From positions 38,461,956-38,525,955 of the forward strand of contig CM049318.1 in the NCBI GenBank assembly GCA_026874595.1: a stretch of DNA of 64,000 bases, read 5' to 3'. Under the pieces are notes generated by a model. That model worked only from the letters and a program-made list of their open reading frames with translations, was not told where the DNA came from and did no database searches. Positions 46,986 through 57,039 of this stretch are shown one piece after another. The first letter of the stretch is position 1. Each line of letters starts with the position of its first letter. Both the position numbers and the translations under genes were made by a program. The stretch is from Sipunculus nudus. Lineage: Eukaryota > Annelida > Sipuncula > Golfingiida > Sipunculidae.

Positions 46986-47853
46986 TGTCCTGTTGGGGAG
47001 GGGGGGGGGGGGGTGGTGGAAATAGAATGAGATCACAATATACAACTTTTACAATTCTGTTTAAGGGCTGCTCCAAGAAAAAAGTCTGACAAAATGTAAC
47101 TGTAATAAACCTCAATTTATGAATCCAGGTTACAGATTTTGAATGTAAACTATAAGAGGAATTATCAAAAAGTGATGGGCTGATAATTGATTATTATAGA
47201 TTATAATCAGTGATCAGTCAGTTGGTTTGAAATGATCTGAACATCAATGTTGCAGTGACATAGTCAATTACAAAGGTTTGCAAGAAACTTGGGTTTTATG
47301 ATGAGGAAATGTCAAATGAATGCTTCCATTTAATTCATGTGAGCAAACTCTAGGAAATTCTGTGTTTCTTTATAACACTTCTTTATAACACCTAATTTCT
47401 ACTTATCACATATAGGCTGTAGAATTATATTAGCAAGTATACATAAGTACATATAAGTTGAGTTGATGTACAGGTCTGTATATGACTTGTACAACAGTAT
47501 TTTGACTATTATCAGATGAAAACATATAATAAATATTGTCAGAAAAGTTACTCCTAAACAACTGATAAATTCCAATTATTGGTCAATAGAGGTCCATCCA
47601 TTTTACTGATATTCAATCATGGATTTATATCTCCCAACACTTTTATCAAATGAAAACCTATTTTATTAATATCTAATACTCTCTCTATCATGCAAAAACT
47701 AATAAAAATCTTTAATGTCCAATTACTTCCAGAATCGTGGCATACTGAAAGTTAAATTTAACTTTTTTCAAAGGGTAAAATGACTCCGGGGGGGGGGGGG
47801 GGGGGGTAATATCTTTAACCTGTTATTGTGCATGTTAATTGTGTTGAGATCAG
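46986..47853. other. Intergenic with G runs
   Basis: G runs near 46,997-47,012 and 47,790-47,807. No gene recognised. Confidence 0.5.
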
Positions 47854-48571
47854 CAGGGTAAGGGCCAGGTAGGCCTACATGTGACTGTACCTAGGTACAG
47901 GAAGGGGGGGGGGGGGTGATGGTCAGGTACAGGTATAAGTACAGCATTTTTGTAGAGAACCTAGGTACAGGTACAAGTACTTTTGAAAGTATAGTGGCAG
48001 AATACACATTATTACAAAGTATTAAATAATCACTCCCTATGTCTTCTCTGAAAAAAACATAGGCCTTGCAAATACACAAAACAACCCTTGGTAAAAGTGA
48101 TAGATATACAAAGTTGAGTCAAGAGTTCAGGGAAGTATTATGTATGTTGTTCACTTCTTCATTTACTCTCCACTAGGGTTCTGTGTACATCTAAATGGGG
48201 CATGTGAGCAACCCTGTTCATATCCTTTGCTGATTGCCCTTTACTTGAACTTCCTGTTTGAGGCTGGAGGTTAACCAGCTTGCCAGCCAGAGAGCCCACT
48301 CAACTTCAAAGGCAATTGTGATGAATGCTTGGTAATTGCCCCTGCCTGAGATAGGTAACTGCCCTGACAGAAGTGACAGCTTTATACATGCAATTGACTC
48401 AAACCTGGTGTCCATTTACAGTATCACACATGCACCTATGGTACCTTATACCAGCTTCAGGTACTTTTGTTCCAGGTACAGGTACAAGGTACTTCCTATT
48501 CATGACAGCCTGGTACAGGTACTCTGATTTGTGTACCTAGGTACAGGTACAAGTACCTGGCCCCAACCTTG
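47854..48571. mobile_element. GGGCCAGGTAC MITE with GTAC iterons
   Basis: The left end CAGGGTAAGGGCCAGGTA is inverted at the right end as TACCTGGCCCCAACCTTG. Both subterminal regions (47,885-47,985; 48,455-48,555) are packed with GTACAGGTACAAGTAC and CCTAGGTAC units. CAGGG-type ends suggest a hAT relative, but no 8-bp duplication is clean. No transposase. A G run interrupts the left iteron block. Confidence 0.55.
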
Positions 48572-49166
48572 ACCAGTGATTCAGGTCTGGATATAGAGGG
48601 TTATGTGAAGCATGTATAATAGTATAAGTTTAGCTTTAAATAGTTATTAAATAGTGGATACATTAAATTTGTTTTTTATTTGTAGGTGAACAAGCCGGAG
48701 CTAAATAGAAAAAAAAGGATGTGGCATTGGTGCTTGGTTCATTATGGCTGTCACAGTTTCTCATTTGCCTTATGACATGGAATACAAAATATTCTGAAAC
48801 AGTAAAACCTGTGAAATCGGCATAAGAAGAATTGGTACATAAACCCTGGAAATACAATCAAAACTGCAGAATTTGAAAGTGTTTCTGGTACCGTAGAATT
48901 TTCTCTGTGAGATGATTCCAATTCTGTCATATTCAACTACAGGTTAAGTCCCTGAATTGTTTCTGCTGAGGCAACATTGTAGGAATAACTATGAGAATAA
49001 CTATGTTTTTAAGAGAATAACCATGTTTTAAACACGAGTAAAGCTATACAAAAAAGAGATGCAATGACTGAGCACCACAAAATGGTGCACTATCCAGAGT
49101 TCAACACTGGGCCAGAGTTCAACAGGATCAGAGGAGGAGTCTGATGTAGGATCTGGAGTTGTAATC
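48572..49166. other. Upstream region of ZNF-2, probable 5' UTR or intron
   Basis: A good acceptor, TTTGTTTTTTATTTGTAG, ends at 48,685. Downstream, a short upstream ORF of 26 codons (ATG at 49,064) ends at 49,144 before the ZNF-2 start. Another possible acceptor is TTCAACTACAG near 48,942. The exon structure is not resolved. Confidence 0.4.
48668..48685 (+). promoter_or_regulatory. Candidate splice acceptor upstream of ZNF-2
   Basis: A long T-rich tract ending in TAG precedes the ZNF-2 start codon by 481 nt. By analogy with ZNF-1 it may open the exon that carries the whole coding region. Confidence 0.35.
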
Positions 49167-50624
49167 ATGGATGGATCGGATGAGTTCTCAGGATCAGAGG
49201 GAGAGGGTATTACCGATCCAGGGACGGTTAGAAATATTGAATCTGTCATGAAAACTTTACAAGAATGCGACTCGGATGGCCAGGAATCAAATCATGGAGA
49301 TCAACAAGACGAATCCGCTCAAATGAAAATCCAAGAAGGGCTGATTGAAGGGATAAAAAAAGAGGTGGAGATATTGTTTGAAAAGTCCCCAGGTTCATCT
49401 TATAGGAATTTACAAGCATCTTCTTATTCAGGAATATCTGCGACCAAAGCTCGTCCTGAGATTCAAGCGGCAGAGGATGGCACCAATGAATGTGGGATCT
49501 GTGAGTTAAAATTTGCCAATCCGGCAGATTTGAGATCCCACCTTTTCAGCCACAAGGAGTACAAACCTTTCCAGTGCATGCAGTGTAGAGAGTTTTTCAT
49601 GAAACTTGGGGATCTCCGGGACCATAAGAGAAATGACTGTGCAAAGAGGCCCCATAAGTGTAATATATGTGGGAAGAGGTTCACCAAAGGTTACTGCCTA
49701 CAAGATCATGTTCGTCTTCACACAGGGGAGACAAAGTATAAATGCGAAATTTGCGGTAAGGGAATGAATCACCTGACGGGTTATAACAGGCACATGATGA
49801 TCCATACCCAAGAGAAACCGTACCACTGTAAGATTTGCGGTAAGGGATTCATTCGATTGAACAGGATGAAAGAACATGAAGGTACGCATGCTAAACTCAA
49901 ACCATACAAATGTCAGATTTGTGGGAAGGGACTGTCAGCCTTGAACAGTTTGCAGAAGCACGTTATGACCCACACAGGAGAGAGGCCATATACATGTCAG
50001 TACTGCGATAAAGGGTTCATCACCGTTACTGCCCTGAAAGCGCATGAGTCGATCCATACCGGAAAACCTGCAGAGCGATCAACACTAAATAATGCAGTAG
50101 AACGCACGTTTATGTGTCCTAAATGTGGCAAGCACTGTATTGCACTGTTCAGTCTCAAAGATCAAAGTCTTTCCCCACTAGAAGGCAAAAAACTGTTCAG
50201 TTGTGAAAATTGTGGCCAATCATTTGTTCGAAAAGATACTATACAGAAGCACCTGTTGGAACGTACATATTCCCGACCATTTAAGTGCGAGAAGTGCAAT
50301 GAAGGTTTTGAAAGGGAAGACAGTTTGCGGAAACATATGATGAAACACACGGGGCAAAAACCATTTGTTTGCGACATTTGTGGGAAAGGGTTTGTGTCAG
50401 CTGGAGGCATTAAGTACCATCTAGCAACCCATAAAAACAAACAAGGACACAAATGCGCACATTGTGGAAAGGAGTTTACAACACTCGCTTACCTGAAGCG
50501 ACACATAAAAACACATGAGCTCGAGGAGCAAGAAACAGGAGAAAAATTAACGTCCGAAGATGACAGTGAAATTGGGGAGAAAAGTGAAACTGATCTTGTG
50601 TCTGAAACAAATGAGATGGAATAA
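49167..50624 (+). CDS. C2H2 zinc-finger protein, 12 finger positions (ZNF-2)
   Basis: A 485-aa nuclear DNA-binding protein in one exon. ATG 49,167 is the first Met in this frame after a stop at 49,065; the ~33 codons between are acidic and Met-free, so a spliced upstream start is possible. Residues 1-105 are acidic with one SUMO-type site (IKKE). Residues ~109-450 hold twelve finger positions. Finger 2 is C2HC (last ligand Cys after four residues), finger 8 lacks both His, and finger 9 has Arg in place of the second His; the other nine are canonical. Linkers include TGERP, TQEKP and TGQKP. The last ~35 residues are acidic (ELEEQETGEK...). No KRAB, BTB or ZAD domain. Finger number and layout are like ZNF-1, 22 kb upstream on the same strand, but the fingers are not closely similar. 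Confidence 0.9.
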   Translation: MDGSDEFSGSEGEGITDPGTVRNIESVMKTLQECDSDGQESNHGDQQDESAQMKIQEGLIEGIKKEVEILFEKSPGSSYRNLQASSYSGISATKARPEIQAAEDGTNECGICELKFANPADLRSHLFSHKEYKPFQCMQCREFFMKLGDLRDHKRNDCAKRPHKCNICGKRFTKGYCLQDHVRLHTGETKYKCEICGKGMNHLTGYNRHMMIHTQEKPYHCKICGKGFIRLNRMKEHEGTHAKLKPYKCQICGKGLSALNSLQKHVMTHTGERPYTCQYCDKGFITVTALKAHESIHTGKPAERSTLNNAVERTFMCPKCGKHCIALFSLKDQSLSPLEGKKLFSCENCGQSFVRKDTIQKHLLERTYSRPFKCEKCNEGFEREDSLRKHMMKHTGQKPFVCDICGKGFVSAGGIKYHLATHKNKQGHKCAHCGKEFTTLAYLKRHIKTHELEEQETGEKLTSEDDSEIGEKSETDLVSETNEME

Positions 50625-51067
50625 TATACCAATACTCAATTAGACTGCTGTCAGTGAGTACATTTCTCCACCAGTACATATGTCAATTGTCCTAAATTAT
50701 TCCACCAGGTGTCAAAACCAGTGGTGCTTTCTATATAAAGGTGGATGTGCAATAGACAGACATAGATTAAGATAAACTGTAAAATTAGTGTAGCTTTTTA
50801 GTCTTTAACATTGATATTTCTTATACATGGACAAGCAGGATTGTCCAAAGGTGCTTGAATTTTAAAATGCCAGTATTACTCTACAGAATTTTACTCCAAG
50901 AAAGATCTCTAAACTACTGATATAACAACCCACAGGTAACTTGCATGGCCTATTGGCCTTAAAATAGAATATATCATTAAATTTACTTAAATTTTCCTTC
51001 TTAAAATATATGTATTTATGTATTTACAGTTCATTTTTTTATAGCACAATTTTCATACTTTAGTATC
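50625..51067. other. Probable 3' UTR and flank of ZNF-2
   Basis: AT-rich, no ORF. No well-placed AATAAA hexamer was seen, so the transcript end is not fixed. Confidence 0.45.
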
Positions 51068-51415
51068 CTATTTCAATGCAGTGCACAGCAATGTTTGCAA
51101 AAGATAAATCTTTAGGCTTTTTTTTAAGGAAAACAGCTTTGTCTGCTCTGAGTTAATGAGCAGGGTATTCCATGCAGCAGGTGTCAACCTGATGAATGCC
51201 CAGTCTCCATACATATTATGAGATCTAGGAATGCACAAATTGTGTAATGATCTTCTTGATTTAAGTATTTTACCCATGTCCTGCATGTACTCTGGAAACT
51301 TGAAAGGTGTCACCATTAAGTGACTTGTACACTTGAACTGTATGTATACACTTCTTCATGGGGAGCCAATGTAGTCTGTCAAGTACTGGGGTTATGATAG
51401 GGTTAATATTTATAT
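51068..51415 (-). pseudogene. LINE reverse transcriptase C-terminal fragment
   Basis: Minus-strand reading gives TPVLDRLHWLPM...YKSLNGDT and, after a frameshift near 51,310, IPRSHNMYGDWAF...AAWNTL...FKKSLKIYLL. The order LHWLPV, then PR...YG-AF..A...WN-L, then FK--LK--L is the usual C-terminus of non-LTR retrotransposon ORF2 (CR1/L2/RTE-like clades). The fragment is 5'-truncated at ~51,415 and lacks the catalytic YADD region. It probably ends near 51,065; no 3' tail repeat was recognised. Confidence 0.7.
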
Positions 51416-51482
51416 ACCAGTTTCCTGGACCCTTATTACACTCCTCATGCAGTGGTTATATGCTGCAATTATTCTATTAATC

Positions 51483-51950
51483 TCTGTCAGACCACTGCTA
51501 GTTATAGCATGGTTTGTGGATTCTGTCAGACCACTGCTAGTTATAGCATGGTTTGTGGATTCTGTCAGACCACTGCTAGTTATAGCATGGTTTGTGGATT
51601 CTGTCAGACCACTGCTAGTTATAGCATGGTTTGTGGATTCTGTCAGACCACTGCTAGTTATAGCATGGTTTGTGGATTCTGTCAGACCACTGCTAGTTAT
51701 AGCATGGTTTGTGGATTCTGTCAGACCACTGCTAGTTATAGCATGGTTTGTGGATTCTGTCAGGCCACTGATAGTTATAGCATGGTTTGTGGATTCTGTC
51801 AGGCCACTGCCAGTTATAGCATGGTTTGTGGATTCTGTCAGACCACTGCTAGTTATAGCATGGTTTGTGGATTCTGTCAGACCACTGCTAGTTATAGCAT
51901 GGTTTGTGGATTCTGTCAGACCACTGCTAGTTATAGCATGGTTTGTGGAT
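51483..51950. repeat. 39-bp tandem array, exactly 12 units
   Basis: 468 bp = 12 x 39 bp. The unit begins TCTGTCAGACCACTGCTAGT and contains the inverted repeat TGCTA-GTTA-TAGCA, with outer CCAC/GTGG. Ten units are identical as far as I can read; units 8 and 9 share A-to-G at one site and differ at the CTGCTAG core. As 39 is a multiple of 3, the array is open in several frames on both strands, giving 13-residue peptide repeats; this is not evidence of coding. It lies 68 bp upstream (in LINE sense) of the truncated LINE. Confidence 0.97.
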
Positions 51951-53385
51951 TCTGCCACCAGGAAGCGCATGCAGGTCCAAGAAATTTTGTATCAGTGAGA
52001 ATGGGGTACAGCATTGTGCATCAAAGTTGGAAACCACAATATACAGTGAGGCTGTCAGCAGGGCATGCACTGGTGACCGGCCCAACCATGGCCCACGTCA
52101 TTGATATGATTGGTTGACAGATCATAGCAACTAAAACGTGTTGAATACCAGTGTAATATGTAAGCAGCACCTTTGCGGTGGATGTGCCTTATTTTATTAG
52201 GTTACATCACGGATGCATTGGTCTTGGCTGTGGTTTATTTCAGTGGAAGATACAGGATTTTAGAGACCTTGGCTCAAATATCAAGGGGGGGGGGGGGGGG
52301 GTATGGTATCCCCCTCCCATATAGCCATGAATACATGACTCAGTTGGCATTTATATTGGGCTGGTAAGCCTAACTTGAGTCATGATGCAAGCCATATGAG
52401 GGAATGTACTGCAATGGTCATCCATCCTGTTACATTGCTATTGTGGTAAAGGCCAATAATCTTAACATTAGGCTATGAATAATGAATTAACACAAAAGAA
52501 TACGTGAACTCGCAAACCAAACTGAAAATCCATTTATATAGTAACAAGTCATATCCTGTATTGCATGAAAGTTGGTTGTAATCCAGTAACCCATGTGAGC
52601 CATGCTTGTATTCTAGCGATCAGAAATTTAACCAACATGCAGAGGCTTTTACCAATATGCTGAGTTAAAAAAGATTTTTTCTTGCACATGGTGTTTGTCT
52701 AGTTAGAAAGTAATAATAATAAGTATACTTAAACAGACTAACAATTGGTCTTGTTTTTGTCAAGTGACCATGTACTTGCAGTCCAATAGGCTTTTTGAAA
52801 TATGACAAAAATATATGCATCCATATAGAGCCTTGCAATGTTATCTTGGATGCATGATGTAAAGGCACTCTGACGCTAGTACGCTGGTTGTAGACTCTCT
52901 AATGTCAGAGGGCCAAAATGGTACGACCTCCCATTGTGAAGAAACCTTTTGAAAGTTTAAGCTTAAATGGTGAAAATTGAGGATGTTTTTATTGCATTTT
53001 TTAGCATTTTTCTGCCCCCCCTACAATTCTGCCCTTGTAGTTGTAATTAGATGCCTATATTAACACTATACTGGCGATTCAAGCACTTTTGGACAGGCAA
53101 AGGTGAAATATGAATTGATGAATGTAATACAGTTTTCTACCAAGTGTTTTGGATAATATTATCTGCAGTAACCCTGCAGTATTTTCCACTTTATACCCAG
53201 ACTGTATGTTATGAATAACTAGAGCTAATTATTATTAGAATATTTATTCTATTTACTATTTATCCACACTGATAGAAGAAATTACACTATTGTGTCCTGA
53301 AGGTATTTAAATTTTCTCCAATTTTTTATTCTGAGATTTCTAAGCACTTAGGCAAGGTTTCAGTGGTTCTATGAATATATATATG

Positions 53386-53434
<49 letters not shown>

Positions 53435-53683
53435 TCAGCTTGTGCTTCAGGTATCCCAATAATGCTTAGCATTATATATGTATATATTTGCATGGCATCT
53501 AAATTTATTGGTAGAAACCTAAATGCGCAGGTTGGGGGTTTTGTGCAGCAATCCAGTCATTATTAGGTGGTCGCTTATACTTTGTTATGTGCTTTGTATG
53601 TAATGTGATTAATTAATTTTAGGGTACAAATTGTGTGTTTTACAACTGATGTATCTGTGCTTTCATTGATTAGTAATGTCAGT
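51951..53683. other. Intergenic, nothing recognised
   Basis: G run at ~52,286-52,301, (AT)n at 53,389-53,432. No gene or element terminus. Confidence 0.5.
53389..53432. repeat. (AT)n microsatellite
   Basis: About 44 bp of AT. Confidence 0.95.
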
Positions 53684-54359
53684 CTCCTCCAGAGGTCACT
53701 ACTGCTTGGCCTCTCACAGGCACCGCTTGAAATTACGAAACCAGTTTCGGTTCCAGGAAAAATTGGTTCTGTATGGTTTTGCTTGAATTAATAAGTGGAC
53801 GGTTTTAATTTTAATAGAAAAAATATGAGAAAATTTTAAATTAATTCATAAAATTAAAAAGTCACGAAAATGTCAAAAAAAAAAAAAAATTAGAGAACCA
53901 TTCAGTGGCTCTCTGAGAACTAGTTAGAGCATTATTAATAGTGACTGGCCAATTTATATTGTAATTATGATGAAAAATGACTGTATGCATGTATCCTAAA
54001 ACACATCCAAATCTCAAACAACATGGACATAAAGGATACGCGTTTCATCTGTAGTTATACAGGGCTAAAGTGGGGAATATTGAATTCAAAACACTTCAGA
54101 ACGACTGTTTATACCTCAAATATTGCCTTTTCAACTATATCAGGCATCAACAGGATTCATTAATAAAATTTTAATAATTAACAAAATTGCACTATTTTGG
54201 CACAGTGTCACCATCATGCCAGTATGGTTTTGTAGTGTCGCCTGAAACCAGTTTTGGCTTCGCTATTGTAAAGTGAACGGTTTTCCGGAACCGAAACTGA
54301 TTATGCATTTTCCAGTGGGACTTTGTAAACTTGTAAGAGAGTGACCTCTGGTGGGGGAG
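53684..54359. mobile_element. CCAGAGGTCACT TIR element
   Basis: CTCCTCCAGAGGTCACT at the left is mirrored by AGTGACCTCTGGTGGGGGAG at the right. Just inside, GAAACCAGTTTCGGTTCC recurs near the right end as CCTGAAACCAGTTTTGGC and, inverted, as CGGAACCGAAACTG. About 676 bp, AT-rich centre, no ORF. Superfamily unknown. Confidence 0.55.
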
Positions 54360-54674
54360 AATATAGTGTACTCACTGCTGCATCTTTTCATCTCCTCACG
54401 TGACATGTCTGGTGTGTGTGGTGATGTAATAAATTATGTAAATCAGTCTTGTTTTTTTATACCTTTACACAAATCATATATTGAAGCAACTCTTTCTTAC
54501 ATCAAAACCCGCCTGTCTTATAGTACAAAAGTCTGCCGAGAGATGTCAGTGCCAGTGACTGTTTATTTTATGTAAATTGGTAAACAAAAAATAATCCTAC
54601 TTCTGCATCTGAGCTTCTTTCAGCTCCAAAGCTGCACATCAGTTTGCAAGAATTTCACTTAAATCCATTAACGA

Positions 54675-54779
54675 TGTTCCGCATCCACACCAAAATTAAT
54701 CGATCCTTCCTTGGTCCATTCTTGAAATGCCCTGAAAGTTAAATTTCATGAGATTCCGTTCTTGATTGCATGAGTTACG
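54675..54779 (-). mobile_element. Helitron-like H1, copy 4, fragment
   Basis: On the minus strand it reads CTCATGCAATCAAGAACGG, AATCTCATGAAATTT and GGGCATTTCAAGAATGG, matching the middle of the H1 family. Both ends are missing. Confidence 0.5.
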
Positions 54780-54849
54780 TTGTGTCTGCTGTGTTATTTT
54801 TTTTGTGGGGGTAACCACCTTCATTTTTTTAAATGCTATCTTAACTTAG

Positions 54850-55194
54850 TATATGTACATCTGCAGAATTCCATTCCAGTATCGGACTACGTGACTGGCA
54901 GTATCACACGCTTCCTCTCATTTTATATCCTGGCGTCAACCAGGCCGTGTTACTACTGCACCTGCGGGCCCTTGGTTCTTAAAACGTCCCAATTGCTGGG
55001 TCATACCACAGCCCCGAAAGGCGCACCCATTTGTGAGTGAAACACGGCCGTTGAGCACGGCCTTCCCATTAAGCCTGCAGAACGCTCATCCTGGATGGGG
55101 GCCGACCGTGAAACCTCACCGTATCCGCTGAGATTCGAACTCACGATCTCCGGGCTTTGAGTCCTATGCTCTACCCCTGAGCCACTGAAGCCGG
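54850..55194 (-). mobile_element. tRNA-derived SINE
   Basis: The first ~72 nt on the minus strand (55,194 down to ~55,122) are tRNA-like: box A TGGCTCAGGGG, box B GAGTTCGAATC, an intact D stem and T stem-loop, but mismatches in the anticodon stem and no acceptor stem pairing. A GC-rich body follows with a GGCCGTG-CTCAA-CGGCCGTG hairpin-like segment, and the 3' side runs into an A-rich stretch near 54,815-54,850. These are the marks of a Pol III SINE rather than a tRNA gene. The 3' boundary is approximate. Confidence 0.65.
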
Positions 55195-57030
55195 TTTTCT
55201 GCTATGTTATTGATAATATTAGAAAGACCAAGCGACAGACGAGCCCGATTTCAGAATATAGTTTCTAATTCAACGAGACTGAATCCCTCGTCCTATCAAC
55301 TTTGCTCCTAAGTGCGCCTGACATCAGTAGCGCCCCCTGTGTTTCGTAGGTGCAGTAATTGTAAAAAAATTCAACGTTTGAGAACTATATGGTCATCCAA
55401 CTGGTATTGATAGACTGACTGAATGAAATAGATATAGGGAAAGCAGAAAAAAAGATAAAATAGAAAAGAAAGAGAAGAAAATGTGAAGATTGAAGAAATG
55501 CCAGAATTAACGGATTATTTGTGTTAGATTGGGAATAAAGAAACTTGAGGCGGATTAAGGATGCATTAGACCCCTGGGTGTATTAATACAGTTGCTTTTT
55601 AAGTAAAGTTATTGCTAGTATTAATGAGCAAGACATTTGATTAAACTGAATGGTAACTGTACTGAATTCTATCCACATGCTTATTATTACTTTGTACATG
55701 CGAGGGCAAGGTCTAGTTATACTATACACACCGTATTATCAACAGTCAGCATTACTTCCTTCTCCTCTTGTTTATAATAATTGTCTCCGCTAGTGTGTTT
55801 GCCTGTTTTTAACTTGTCAAGTCACCTACGCAAGAATGAAGCTGGGAATATGGACCGAATAAGTGAAAGCACACACGGTTCTAGGAACATCCAACGATGG
55901 GGTCCCCTGACATTGCGGAGGCTTACATTCCTTAGAATGCAGATTTCTAGTCTAAGTATGAAATTTATTTTACACGGGAACCCCTTAACCAATTATGGAG
56001 CCCCCTAAATATTGAGCCCCTGGTTTCAGCCGAGTCCATTTCCTCTTAATGGATAAAAGATAAAATCGTGAAAGAGATAAAAGCTTGAAATAGAAAGCGT
56101 GAGAGAGAAAGTGATTTATTGTAAAAGCGGGGCACTCGGATAGCCTGAGATAACGAAAATGTGCAAGAGAAAAAAGCGTGAGATAAGAGTGAGATAAAGG
56201 ATATTATAATGTCAAGAACATCGTCAGCCACCCGTACACACAGACGTAAAAGGAGATACTCCCATCTGAAAGTGGCTTCTTATTACCTGTCCCGCCATTG
56301 TAGTAATACATTGCCGGATCACTGGAAGTTTCGGGTTTGAATCTGAAATTGCAAATGTTTGACTCAGAGTCCTGAAATAAATGCAGTAACACCCGGGGCG
56401 AAGCCTCAACAGGGATCATAATACTTTGAAATTTTCACCTTTCCAACGGAATAGCATAAATTAAGTTTTGCCTTTCCGTAGGAAATTTTGCCTTTCCGCC
56501 TTAGATACATCCTATATATATATCATCATATCAAACTTTCACTCATTCAGTTCCGTTTTGACATTTCTGCGGAACGGTTAACCTGTGTTGTTATGGTCCA
56601 GCATTCTAATTTTGACACCCGGCCATCTTTTTTATTATGTACGCCTTGATTAAATATAGGCCGGCGTGACATATCACATTTAGTCTATCAGCCAGACCCT
56701 GAAAATAAGGCCTGTTGGTACCAAAAGAGGGGCAATTGCTATCATTATTTTTTTTAAAGACATTGATCTATAGATTACAAAAATGCATGATAGCAGTTTA
56801 GGAGTGGTAGCTTTCTATGAAATATGAGCCTGTTTCCGTGGCAACCATGGTAATTTTTGCAGTAATTATGAAATTTACAAAGAAGGCCGTAACTTTGTTA
56901 GTTTTGTGTATAAAAGGATGAAATAAACGCCAACATGCGTCAGAAGAAAGATATTTATTTTTAATAATATTTTCTACCCACAAAATAATTTGCATAAATA
57001 TCTGTATGCAAATATATGCTAATTTTTTAA
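55195..57030. other. Intergenic plus an H1 copy
   Basis: A CTCF-like motif (minus) at 55,328-55,341; an H1 copy at 55,783-55,950; purine-rich sequence at 56,050-56,210. Nothing else recognised up to the start of the sub-repeated arm near 57,030. The outer end of that arm may lie as far left as ~56,700. Confidence 0.5.
55783..55950 (+). mobile_element. Helitron-like H1, copy 5, internally deleted
   Basis: It starts TCTCCGCTAGTGTGTTTG and ends ACATTCCTTAGAATG, CAGATTT, CTAG (55,947-55,950) followed by T. The middle seen in other copies is missing. Confidence 0.55.
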
Positions 57031-57039
57031 TAAAAATTC

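Noticed and set aside
51483-51950. CRISPR-like array
   Set aside because: The units abut with no spacers and the DNA is animal; it is a minisatellite.
51410-52117. Long ORFs on both strands over the 39-bp array, with 13-residue peptide repeats
   Set aside because: A 39-bp unit without stops stays open in several frames by arithmetic; three different frames are open at once, so none is evidence of a protein.
55122-55194. Functional tRNA gene on the minus strand
   Set aside because: The anticodon stem is mismatched, the acceptor stem does not pair, and a SINE body follows.
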